A DNA stretch of 19,507 nucleotides from Bacteroidales bacterium. GTDB taxonomy: Bacteria > Bacteroidota > Bacteroidia > Bacteroidales > UBA932. A program made the position numbers and the translations under genes. The notes beneath the pieces were generated by a model, which was given only the letters and a program-made list of their open reading frames with translations, did no database searches and had not been told where the DNA came from. Of the stretch, positions 1-7,390 are shown piece after piece; position 1 is the first letter of the stretch, and every line of letters starts with the position of its first letter. The stretch spans positions 1-19,507 of the forward strand of contig JAFXPV010000084.1 of assembly GCA_017527625.1 (NCBI GenBank). The letters run 5' to 3'.

Positions 1-1270
1 CCCGGCATTTGAACTGGCCGGCTCACCTGCCGCAGTCAAGGCTGCAGCCAGCGACAAGATACGCTTCGGCTTCATCGGCCTCGGGCAGCAGGCTATGTAT
101 CTGCTCAGCAGCTTCATCAAGATGGACGACGTGCAAGTCGTTGCCGGATGCGACGTATATGACATCAAGCGAAACCGCTTCGTCAAGAGGGTGACTGATT
201 ATTACAAAGGGCAGGGCGTCAAGAAGGTTACCGCTCCTGCAATGTACGAAAACTATGAAGACCTCCTAGCCCGCAAGGACATCGACGCCGTGGTCATAGC
301 CACTCCGGACCACTGGCACGCAGGCATAGCGATAGCCGCCTGCAAGGCCGGCAAGGACATATACCTCGAAAAACCGATGACCCTGACCGTCTATGAAGGC
401 CAGCAGCTGGTGAAGGCCGTGCGCAAATACAACCGCATACTCCAGGTCGGCAGCCAGCAGCGTTCGAGCGAGGAATTCATACACGCTGCCAACGTGGCCC
501 GCGAAGGAGACCTTGGCCGGATCCAAAAGATGGACGTCTATGTAGGCCGCTGGGACGGGCAGCCGTTCCCCGTGCCTCATCATTTTCCCGCCCAGACTCC
601 GCCTGCCGGCCTTAACTGGGACAAGTGGCTCGGTCCTATGACCGACAAGGCGACATATTTCCCGGACATCGATCCTCTGCTCAAGGAAGACGGCAGTGAC
701 ACTTGCTGGGGTGCCTGGCGCTGGTACAAGCCCACCGGAGGCGGATATATGACGGACTGGGGAGCACATATGTTCGACATTGCCCAGTGGGCTGTCGGCA
801 AAGACCTCTCCGGCCCCACCGAGATCATACCTCCCGGATACAGTTTCTACAAGAATCTGACTTACAAATATGATAACGGTATCGTGGTGGAAGAGACTAC
901 TTTCGACGATTCCGGCCAGGGTCTCAAGATTTACGGCGAGAAAGGCTGGATCGCAGTACACCGCGGCAAGCTCTATGCTTCCGATCCCAAGTTCGAAATG
1001 AAGGTGGGTGACAACGACGTGCCCTTCGAAGCCCGTGCCGGCCATCACCGCGTGTTCATCGAAAGCATCAAGAGCCGCATCGACCCGAATGTGCCCGTCG
1101 AAGTCGGCCACTCATCCTGCACGATGTGCAACATCGGCATCATCGCCGGCGAGCTTGGCCGTCCTCTCACCTGGAACCCTATAGTCCAGAAGTTTATGGA
1201 CGACCCCGAAGCCAACGCCTTGCTCCATTACCCCTACCGTCCCGGCTACGAACACCTGCTGGACGTCTAG
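1..1270 (+). CDS. Gfo/Idh/MocA-family oxidoreductase (5' end outside window)
   Basis: The reading frame is open from base 2 (first codon CCG), so the gene begins upstream and at least 422 residues are visible. The first ~18 residues are a low-complexity Ala/Ser/Pro linker of the kind that follows an export signal in Bacteroidetes members of this family; a Tat signal may precede the window (inference). The Rossmann dinucleotide-binding motif GFIGLGQQA is at visible residues 23-31, the family EKP motif at about 123-125 (in YLEKPMTL), and the second-domain motif DWGAHMFDIAQW, with Asp and His positioned for catalysis, at about 252-263. The family oxidises or reduces sugar, inositol or other polyol carbons with NAD(P); the substrate cannot be read from sequence. 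It converges on glpC, with a structured repeat filling the gap. Family assignment is very safe; function beyond family is open. Confidence 0.93.
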   Translation, partial: PAFELAGSPAAVKAAASDKIRFGFIGLGQQAMYLLSSFIKMDDVQVVAGCDVYDIKRNRFVKRVTDYYKGQGVKKVTAPAMYENYEDLLARKDIDAVVIATPDHWHAGIAIAACKAGKDIYLEKPMTLTVYEGQQLVKAVRKYNRILQVGSQQRSSEEFIHAANVAREGDLGRIQKMDVYVGRWDGQPFPVPHHFPAQTPPAGLNWDKWLGPMTDKATYFPDIDPLLKEDGSDTCWGAWRWYKPTGGGYMTDWGAHMFDIAQWAVGKDLSGPTEIIPPGYSFYKNLTYKYDNGIVVEETTFDDSGQGLKIYGEKGWIAVHRGKLYASDPKFEMKVGDNDVPFEARAGHHRVFIESIKSRIDPNVPVEVGHSSCTMCNIGIIAGELGRPLTWNPIVQKFMDDPEANALLHYPYRPGYEHLLDV

Positions 1271-1273
1271 CCC

Positions 1274-1410
1274 CGCCAAAGTGTGCGCGCAGGACCCCCT
1301 CCGGAGCCTACTCCAGGGCATATAACGAGCGCACACCACCCTTCCGAGGGGGTGGTGTGCGCCATCAATCGCGTCTGTGCGCTCTGCAGGGCACCTGCCC
1401 GGAGCACACT
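1274..1410 (-). repeat. RAYT-associated structured repeat, copy 1 (inverted, solo)
   Basis: This is the reverse complement of the repeats at 7148-7280 and 8314-8450, with only a few differences over ~135 bp. It contains the invariant hairpin with stem GCGCACACCACCC at 1329-1341 and its perfect complement at 1350-1362 (13 bp, 8-nt loop). Read on the minus strand it starts AGTGTGCTCC at 1410 and ends CACACTTTGGCG at 1274. It occupies nearly all of the 160-bp space between the convergent 3' ends of the oxidoreductase gene (stop 1270) and glpC (stop 1431). It probably acts as a bidirectional 3'-end structure for both transcripts as well as a mobile or mobilisable repeat (inference). Confidence 0.9.
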
Positions 1411-1430
1411 CGCGCAAGGGAACTCCGGAA

Positions 1431-2678
1431 TCAGCGGTCTTCGAGGGCCTGGGCCAGGACGGAGACGGGATTCATCACCGGAATGCCGGTGGACATCTCT
1501 ATCTGCCACTTGCAGGTCTCGCATTCGGTGACGACTGCGAAGGGCGCTGAATCGTCAGCCTGCGCCTTGGCTTCGCGGATCTCGGCGAAGAGGGTTTCGC
1601 CGATGGCCTGGGAGTACCCGTAGTTTTCTTTCTTGAAGCCGAAGGTGCCCGAAATGCCGCAGCAGTTGGGCTCAAGCACTGTCAATTCCACTCCGGGAAT
1701 CATACGGAGTATTTCGATGGTGAACTGCTGCCAGCCCAGCCTCTGCATATGGCAGGCGGTGTGGTAGGCCAGCTTCAGGCGGAAATCCTTGCGGAAGTTG
1801 AGCTTAATCTCGCCGGACTGCAGCTTGGGATAGAGCCAGCGGGTGAGCAGCATTATGCGGTCCTTGACATCTTCGTTGGGAAGGCCGAGCACTTCGGGAT
1901 ATTCTTCCCTCATCATATGCGTGCAGGACGACGACACCGTAAGGACGGGGCCTTCGGCCTTGCGGATGGAATCGAGGTTGATGCGTCCCTGTCGGGTGGC
2001 CTTCGCTGCGAAGCCGTTGCTCATCAGAGCAATGCCGCAACATTTCTCTTTCTCCAGCAACTTGACTCCGTAGCCGGCGGCGTTGACTACCTTGACGAAG
2101 TCTTTGCCGAGCTGGGAATAATTGTAATTGGCGTAGCAGCCGTGGTAGAAGCTGACCGTCTTTGCGAAGCCGGCCTGGGCGTCCTGGGCCTCCTTGCGGA
2201 ACCAAGTCTCGAATTTCTGGGATGAATATGCAGGGAAGGTGCGGTGCTTGTCGACGCCAAGAGTGCCGTGAAGCACGGCTTTGGCCACTCCGGTCTTGAG
2301 GATGCCGTTGGCTATCGGAGCTATGGGGGTCGCCGCCATACCGCCTACGAAATCCGTGGACGCCAGAGTCCAGTCACGCAGACCGTGAAGGCTGCGCACC
2401 TTCGATTGCGAGCCGTATTTGATGCGGGCGGTCTGGATCATATCGCCGATCTTGACTCCGGAAGGACAAGCCACCTCGCAGCGCTTGCAGTTGAGGCAGT
2501 ATTTGAGGGCATAGTCGTAATACTCAGGGTCTTTGATCCTGTATCTCTCGCCGTCGGGACCAGCCTTCTTAGGCCCCGGATATTGTTCGTTCACCGCCAG
2601 CATCGGGCATACCAGCGTGCAGAGGTTGCACTTCAGGCACTGTTCGAGATTGGCTGTGCTTATGCTTGTTTCCTGCAT
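1431..2678 (-). CDS. glpC: anaerobic glycerol-3-phosphate dehydrogenase, iron-sulfur subunit C
   Basis: A 415-residue protein with two N-terminal ferredoxin-type [4Fe-4S] motifs: C14, C17, C20, C24 (CLKCNLCTLVCP) and C61, C64, C67, C71 (CLNCKRCEVACP). Two cysteine-rich CCG motifs follow at 213-215 and 339-341, as in the heterodisulfide-reductase/GlpC/LutA class. GlpC passes electrons from the GlpAB flavoprotein to the quinone pool and anchors the complex at the inner membrane. It is the last gene of glpA-glpB-glpC, starting 5 bp after glpB stops. Length is close to the E. coli protein. No obvious transmembrane helix is present, so membrane contact would be peripheral. The CCG family includes several redox subunits, but adjacency to glpA and glpB makes GlpC the best call. 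Confidence 0.93.
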   Translation of the reverse strand: MQETSISTANLEQCLKCNLCTLVCPMLAVNEQYPGPKKAGPDGERYRIKDPEYYDYALKYCLNCKRCEVACPSGVKIGDMIQTARIKYGSQSKVRSLHGLRDWTLASTDFVGGMAATPIAPIANGILKTGVAKAVLHGTLGVDKHRTFPAYSSQKFETWFRKEAQDAQAGFAKTVSFYHGCYANYNYSQLGKDFVKVVNAAGYGVKLLEKEKCCGIALMSNGFAAKATRQGRINLDSIRKAEGPVLTVSSSCTHMMREEYPEVLGLPNEDVKDRIMLLTRWLYPKLQSGEIKLNFRKDFRLKLAYHTACHMQRLGWQQFTIEILRMIPGVELTVLEPNCCGISGTFGFKKENYGYSQAIGETLFAEIREAKAQADDSAPFAVVTECETCKWQIEMSTGIPVMNPVSVLAQALEDR

Positions 2679-2683
2679 ATTTC

Positions 2684-3307
2684 TTACTGTTTTTTCAATA
2701 TCTTGCCGGCAGCAGCCTTGCCGCTGGCCTCAATCTCACTTTCTGACATAGGTCCGCCGGCCATCACCTGCCCGGCAGCAAAGAGGTTGCAGATGCTCCT
2801 GCCTCCTTTGATGACGTGGCCTTCGGCATCGGTCTTCACTCCGAACTTCTCGTAGGGCTGGGGAGCGAAGAAATCGGGGTCGAACCACTTTTCGTGGTCT
2901 TCCTCGAACTCCACATCGGCATCGAACACCGGCTCGAACACCTTTTCCATATTGGACATAATGCCGCGGGAGAAGAATTTGCCGGTGGCGAGCAGATATG
3001 CCCCGGCCTCCAGCGGCTCGCTTCCGAGATTGCGGCTGAATACCATTTTTACCGATGTGCCGTCTTCGCTCAGACAGGCATTTATTATGCTGTCACCCCT
3101 GAACACCGTGACGCCTTCAGCCGCAAGGGCCGACAGCGCGGCGTAGGGAGAATGTTCCTGGGCCTTCGGGGATGCAGGCCCCACCGTGGCGTCGTGGAGC
3201 GACAGCCCCTCGGAGAACAGAGCAACCTTCCTGCCCGCTGCAGCCAGTTCAGAGGCCGCGGTGCAACCGGCCAGGCCTCCGCCGATTATTATAACGTCAT
3301 ATTTCAT
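2684..3307 (-). CDS. glpB: short GlpB-like flavoprotein subunit of anaerobic glycerol-3-phosphate dehydrogenase
   Basis: A 207-residue protein with an N-terminal FAD-binding motif (VIIIGGGLAG, residues 5-14). Its C-terminal half matches GlpB: LLATGKFFSRGI at 105-116 and DPDFFAPQPYEKFGVKTD at 143-160, the latter close to the characteristic FFAPQPWQQFGVTTD of E. coli GlpB, then NLFAAGQVMAGG at 174-185. E. coli GlpB is about 419 residues; here roughly 200 central residues are absent, with the two halves joined in frame. The gene overlaps the glpA stop by 4 bp (ATGA) and is followed by glpC, so it is translationally coupled and not an obvious decaying fragment. GlpB bridges GlpA and GlpC in electron transfer. 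The family call is strong; whether the short form is fully active is unknown. Confidence 0.85.
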   Translation of the reverse strand: MKYDVIIIGGGLAGCTAASELAAAGRKVALFSEGLSLHDATVGPASPKAQEHSPYAALSALAAEGVTVFRGDSIINACLSEDGTSVKMVFSRNLGSEPLEAGAYLLATGKFFSRGIMSNMEKVFEPVFDADVEFEEDHEKWFDPDFFAPQPYEKFGVKTDAEGHVIKGGRSICNLFAAGQVMAGGPMSESEIEASGKAAAGKILKKQ

Positions 3308-4857
3308 TTCCTGTGTACCTTATGCATATATTCAGCCTCCCTGAGGGTGTCTCCCCACAACACGGGAGTCATACCTTTCCAACGCTCCTGCAGATATCCG
3401 TCCACCAGCTCCTGCGCCTTTTCGGGAGTTCCGAGCACTTCGGCCAGCACCTTCGCTACCCTGCTGATGCAGAATGAACCCTGGCAAGTGCCCATACCCA
3501 CCCTGGTGTGACGTCTGAGGTCGGAGATCGTCCTCACGCCCAGATTCTTGACTGCGTATTCTATCTCGGCGCGCGTCACCTGCTCGCATTCGCATATAAT
3601 CTCGCCGGCGCCTTTGCCGCTGAAATCCATCATATCGGCCTCGCTGCCGTGACGGCCCACGGCCGCACGTTTATGCACCGGATCCTTGCCGCCTTTGCGC
3701 TTGTGGGAGCCGGGCAGCTGCTTGACAGCTGTTGTGCAAGGAATCTTGAGCCCGAGTTTCTCGCACACCAGGTCGGTGGCCATTTCTGCCATCAGACGGC
3801 AGGTGGTGAGCTTGCCGCCTGTTATGGTGATAAGTCCCTTGACGCCGTCGCGCTTCTCGTGGTCGAGCAGGACGATGCCGCGGCTGACATTTCTGCCGTT
3901 GGCCGAGCTGTCGGCAACAACGAGGGGACGGACTCCTGCGTAGGCTCTGATAATCCTGGTTGTGGACAGTGCAGGCACCAGATGGATACCCTCCTGGAGC
4001 AGCACGGACACTTCGTCGCCGGTGGCCTTCATATCCTCGCAGTCTTCGAAAGGAACCTTATCGGAAGTCGTGCCGAGCACGCTGACTACGTCGCCGGGGA
4101 CGAGGATGTCGGCATTGCCGGGCTTGCGGCAGCGGTTGATCACCATCCTGGTGAGGCGGTGTCCGAAGATGAGAAGGGAACCTTTGCTGGGCATCATACC
4201 GATCTGGGCGCCTCCCATTTCAGCGAGATGTGCGCTCCATATACCGGCTGCGATGACTACCTGCTTCGAGCGGATTTCACTGTCGCCGAGCATTACGCCT
4301 TTCACGCAACCGTCCTCCTTCACGAGGCCGGTGACCTCGCGGAACTTGATGACGTCGGCGCCGTGGCGCACTGCATCAAGGATGTTGGCGTCCACTAGGC
4401 GGAAAGGGTCGACGGACGCGTCAGGAACCTTCACCGCACCGATAAGGGCCGGATTTACCGCCGGTTCCAGCCTGAGAGCTTCTTCGGGGCTTATGGCTTC
4501 GGCCTCGATGCCGCAGTCCAGACAGGCCTGGATGAATTTAGCCTGATACTCGAGGCTGTCTTCCGGCAGGGTGATGAACAGTCCGCCCGTCGGGTCGATG
4601 CACGACGAGGCTATCCTGCGCAGAATCTTGTTTTCCGAGATACACTCCCTTGCTCCTTCGGGGTCCGTGACGGCATATCTGGCGCCGCTGTGAAGCAGGC
4701 CGTGGTTACGGCCCGAAGCGCCGTCGCACAAATCGCCTCTCTCGACAAGCAGGGTCTTGAGCCCGCGCAATGCGCAGTCTCTTGCGGTGGCGGCTCCGGT
4801 TATTCCGCCGCCGATGATGATGACATCGTATTCTTTGTTGGTGTTTTCTATAATCAT
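3304..4857 (-). CDS. glpA: anaerobic glycerol-3-phosphate dehydrogenase, catalytic subunit A
   Basis: A 517-residue FAD-dependent dehydrogenase oxidising sn-glycerol 3-phosphate to dihydroxyacetone phosphate. The FAD motif IIGGGITGAA is at 14-23, followed by the substrate/flavin region SGRNHGLLHSGARYA at 48-62 and TGGKLTTCR at 346-354, all typical of GlpA/GlpD. A C-terminal BFD-like [2Fe-2S] domain is present with C422, C424, C458 and C463, which separates GlpA from the aerobic GlpD. It is the first gene of glpABC, so the operon delivers a complete anaerobic enzyme. The start (ATG at 4857) lies 48 bp from the divergent GH3 start. No glycerol kinase or transporter is present in the window, so substrate may come from phospholipid turnover or genes elsewhere (inference). 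Confidence 0.96.
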   Translation of the reverse strand: MIIENTNKEYDVIIIGGGITGAATARDCALRGLKTLLVERGDLCDGASGRNHGLLHSGARYAVTDPEGARECISENKILRRIASSCIDPTGGLFITLPEDSLEYQAKFIQACLDCGIEAEAISPEEALRLEPAVNPALIGAVKVPDASVDPFRLVDANILDAVRHGADVIKFREVTGLVKEDGCVKGVMLGDSEIRSKQVVIAAGIWSAHLAEMGGAQIGMMPSKGSLLIFGHRLTRMVINRCRKPGNADILVPGDVVSVLGTTSDKVPFEDCEDMKATGDEVSVLLQEGIHLVPALSTTRIIRAYAGVRPLVVADSSANGRNVSRGIVLLDHEKRDGVKGLITITGGKLTTCRLMAEMATDLVCEKLGLKIPCTTAVKQLPGSHKRKGGKDPVHKRAAVGRHGSEADMMDFSGKGAGEIICECEQVTRAEIEYAVKNLGVRTISDLRRHTRVGMGTCQGSFCISRVAKVLAEVLGTPEKAQELVDGYLQERWKGMTPVLWGDTLREAEYMHKVHRK

Positions 4858-4905
4858 AAATTCAAATTTACTAATTTTATTGTCAAAATCATATTTGTTT
4901 TCAAG
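4858..4905. promoter_or_regulatory. divergent glpA / GH3 promoter region
   Basis: The only space between the two divergent genes is 48 very AT-rich bases. On the minus strand a perfect Bacteroidetes -7 box TAAATTTG lies at 4870-4863, only 5 bases before the glpA ATG; no TTTG sits at the expected -33 distance. On the plus strand CATATTTG (4893-4900 area) is a near match that would also give an almost leaderless GH3 transcript. Promoters somewhere here are required by gene layout; the exact boxes are uncertain. Confidence 0.35.
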
Positions 4906-7149
4906 ATGAAAAACTCAATTTGCATACTTGCTGCGGCATTATTGCTGCTTTCAGCCGGCTGCTCTCCCAAATGGGAGGAGACGGCGACCCCTGACGGATA
5001 TAATCTCGTAACCCAGAAGGACGGTCCTTCGCTCGGTTACTCACCTGCGTCGGGTGTACAACTCATTACATCCGGAGGCTATGCCTTCAAGGATCTCAAC
5101 CGCAACGGCAAACTGGATATCTATGAGGACTGGCGCAAGAGCCCTGAGCGCAGGGCTGCGGACCTTGCCAGCCAGCTGTCCATCGAAGAGATTGCCGGAC
5201 TTATGCTTTACAGCGGTCACCAGTCAGTACCTTCCGAGAATATCACGGATGCCCAGAAAAAGTTCCTCTCGGAGGACAACCTGAGAGCCGTGCTTGTGAC
5301 GAGCGTCGCTTCTCCTGAAGTAGCAGCCAAATGGAACAATAACGTGCAGGCATTTGTCGAAGGTCTCGGACACGGCGTTCCTTCCAACAACTCTTCCGAC
5401 CCCCGCAACGAGACTTCCGCCACTGCCGAGTTCAACGCCGGCTCGGGCGGACGCATCTCACAGTGGCCGACGACTCTCGGAATGGCCGCCACCTTCGACC
5501 CGGATCTCGTGGAGGAGTTCGGCCGGATTGCTTCCAAGGAGTACAGGGCGCTCGGCATCGCGACGGCTCTGTCTCCCCAGATCGACCTGGCGACCGAACC
5601 CCGCTGGTCCCGTTTCAACGGCACTTTCGGCGAGGATCCCGACCTTGACGTGGATATGGCCCGCGCCTATGTCGACGGCTTCCAGACCACCGAGGGCTCC
5701 AAGGACGGATGGGGCGCTGAGAGCGTCAACGCAATGATCAAGCACTGGCCGAGCGGCGGTCCGGAAGAGGGCGGCCGTGACGCACACTACAACTACGGAA
5801 AGTATGCCGTCTACCCCGGCAACAACATCTCCGACCATATCAGGGCCTTCGTCGAAGGTGCCTTCCAGCTCAAGGGCGGCACCGGCAAGGCCACGGCAGT
5901 GATGCCCTACTACACGATTTCATACGGCATCGACCCTTCAGGCAAGAATGTCGGCAACAGCTACAACCACTATATCATTACCGACCTGCTGCGTGACAAG
6001 TACGGCTTCGACGGCGTTGTCTGCACCGACTGGGGCATCACCAACAACAACTCCACAATCTATTCGTTCGACGGCAAATGCTGGGGAGTCGAGACTCTCA
6101 GCATAGCCGAGCGCCATTATGAAGTGCTGAAGGCGGGCGTCGACCAGTTCGGCGGCAACAACGACAAGGGACCGGTGCTGGAAGCTTATCAGATGTGGGT
6201 GAAGGACTCCGGCGAAAAGAGCGCACGCGCCCGTTTCGAGCAGAGCGCTGTCCGTCTTCTGCTGAACAGTTTCCGCACAGGTCTGTTCGAGAATCCCTAT
6301 CTCGACCCCGCGAAGACTGCGCAGGTTGTCGGCAATCCGGAGTTTATGGCCAAAGGCTACGAAGCGCAGCTCAAATCAGTCGTGATGCTCAAGAATCACG
6401 GCTCGGTTCTGCCCAAGACCCAGAAGCTCAAAGTATATGTTCCCAAGCGCCTGTATCCGGCCAGAGGCGGAATGTTCGGCTTCGGCGGCACCAGCCAGGC
6501 CCGCTGGGATTACCCCGTCAGCAAGGAGCTGGTCGAGAAGTACTACGAGTGGACCGACGATCCGCGCAAGGCTGACTTCGCACTCGTGTTCATCCAGCAG
6601 CCTTCGGGCGGCAGCGGCTACAGCCGTGAGGATGCTGAGAAGGGTGGCAACGGATATGTACCCATCAGTCTGCAGTACAGGCCTTACACTGCTACCGCAG
6701 CCCGCGAAGTTTCGATAGCCGGCGGCGACCCCAAGGAGAGCTTTACCAACAGAAGCTACCGCGGCAAGACCGTCACCTGCGACAATATGACCGACCTGGA
6801 AATAGTCATCAACACAAAACGCCAGATGGGCAACCGTCCCGTGATTGTCTGTATGTCAGTATCAAGGCCGGTCGTTATGAGCGAAGTTGAACCCTATGCT
6901 GACGCCATACTGGTAACTATGGGCGTGCAGAACCAGGCGGTCCTCGACCTGGTGAGCGGCAAGGCCGAGCCTTCAGGCCTGCTTCCTATGCAGATGCCTG
7001 CCAATATGGAAACGGTCGAGAAGCAGTTCGAGGACGTTCCCCGCGATATGGAATGCTTCGTCGACGCTGACGGCAACACCTACGACTTCGCCTTCGGTCT
7101 CAACTGGAAAGGAGTCATCAAAGACGCCCGCGTAGAGAAATATAAATAG
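4906..7149 (+). CDS. glycoside hydrolase family 3 lipoprotein (beta-glycosidase type)
   Basis: A 747-residue exported enzyme. The start at 4906 is chosen because it gives a lipoprotein signal peptide with lipobox LSAGC (Cys19); the longer frame reaching 4690 would run into glpA on the other strand. After the signal there is an EF-hand-like DLNRNGKLDIYED segment (63-75). The GH3 (beta/alpha)8 domain follows with QWPTTLGMAATFDPDLVEEFGR (186-207), the KH pair at 279-280 in IKHWPSGGPEEGGRDAH, and the nucleophile Asp375 in GFDGVVCTDWG. The C-terminal alpha/beta sandwich starts near SVVMLKNHGSVLP (491-503). The family hydrolyses beta-linked gluco- or xylo-oligosaccharides; specificity is not readable. 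Its stop codon overlaps the start of repeat copy 2. The MFS gene beyond the RAYT may once have been its direct neighbour (inference). Confidence 0.93.
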   Translation: MKNSICILAAALLLLSAGCSPKWEETATPDGYNLVTQKDGPSLGYSPASGVQLITSGGYAFKDLNRNGKLDIYEDWRKSPERRAADLASQLSIEEIAGLMLYSGHQSVPSENITDAQKKFLSEDNLRAVLVTSVASPEVAAKWNNNVQAFVEGLGHGVPSNNSSDPRNETSATAEFNAGSGGRISQWPTTLGMAATFDPDLVEEFGRIASKEYRALGIATALSPQIDLATEPRWSRFNGTFGEDPDLDVDMARAYVDGFQTTEGSKDGWGAESVNAMIKHWPSGGPEEGGRDAHYNYGKYAVYPGNNISDHIRAFVEGAFQLKGGTGKATAVMPYYTISYGIDPSGKNVGNSYNHYIITDLLRDKYGFDGVVCTDWGITNNNSTIYSFDGKCWGVETLSIAERHYEVLKAGVDQFGGNNDKGPVLEAYQMWVKDSGEKSARARFEQSAVRLLLNSFRTGLFENPYLDPAKTAQVVGNPEFMAKGYEAQLKSVVMLKNHGSVLPKTQKLKVYVPKRLYPARGGMFGFGGTSQARWDYPVSKELVEKYYEWTDDPRKADFALVFIQQPSGGSGYSREDAEKGGNGYVPISLQYRPYTATAAREVSIAGGDPKESFTNRSYRGKTVTCDNMTDLEIVINTKRQMGNRPVIVCMSVSRPVVMSEVEPYADAILVTMGVQNQAVLDLVSGKAEPSGLLPMQMPANMETVEKQFEDVPRDMECFVDADGNTYDFAFGLNWKGVIKDARVEKYK

Positions 7150-7280
7150 TGTGCGCCGGGCGGACGCCCTGCAGAGCGCACAGACGCGATTGATGGCGCA
7201 CACCACCCCCTCGGAAGGGTGGTGTGCGCTCGTTATATGCCCTGGAGTAGGCTCCGGAGGGGGTCCTGCGCGCACACTTT
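7148..7280 (+). repeat. RAYT-associated structured repeat, copy 2
   Basis: About 133 bp, bounded by AGTGTGCGC and GCGCACACT (9-bp perfect terminal inverted repeats). It begins inside the GH3 stop codon. Hairpin I pairs TGTGCGC (7150-7156) with GCGCACA (7176-7182) around an inner GGGC/GCCC mini-stem. Hairpin II is the invariant 13-bp stem 7196-7208 / 7217-7229 with loop CCTCGGAA. A third element, GGAG-TAGG-CTCC (7244-7255), carries the tetranucleotide GTAG. Unlike copies 1 and 3, homology stops at CACACTTT and lacks the following GGCGG. It is in direct orientation with copy 3, the two bracketing the RAYT gene. Confidence 0.92.
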
Positions 7281-7295
7281 AAGTATAAAAAAACA

Positions 7296-7327
7296 GTTGC
7301 AAGAAAGAAAGATTATTCCCAACTTTG
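7296..7327 (+). promoter_or_regulatory. possible promoter of the RAYT gene
   Basis: GTTG at 7296-7299 and CAACTTTG at 7320-7327 are separated by 20 bases, an imperfect match to the Bacteroidetes TTTG / TAnnTTTG pattern (TA replaced by CA). It lies between repeat copy 2 and the RAYT start at 7391 and would give a leader of about 55 nt. Confidence 0.28.
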
Positions 7328-7390
7328 GAACAGGACTACTCGTCGAGTCATCGTGTTGGTGGCGTACGGTCGAGGGGGTAGAATTATACT

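Noticed and set aside
266..1111. 281-residue minus-strand ORF
   Set aside because: Antisense to the Gfo/Idh/MocA gene, which is clearly the coding strand.
1283..1531. Small ORF beginning MRAGPPPEPTPGHITSAHH, repeated at 6973-7275 minus and partly at 8253-8543
   Set aside because: The shared peptide is the translation of the structured repeat; the repeats are non-coding palindromes at gene ends.
3508..4398. 296-residue plus-strand ORF
   Set aside because: Antisense to glpA, whose FAD and iron-sulfur motifs identify the real frame.
4690..4905. N-terminal extension of the GH3 frame from 4690
   Set aside because: It overlaps glpA on the other strand, and the ATG at 4906 gives a clean lipoprotein signal peptide.
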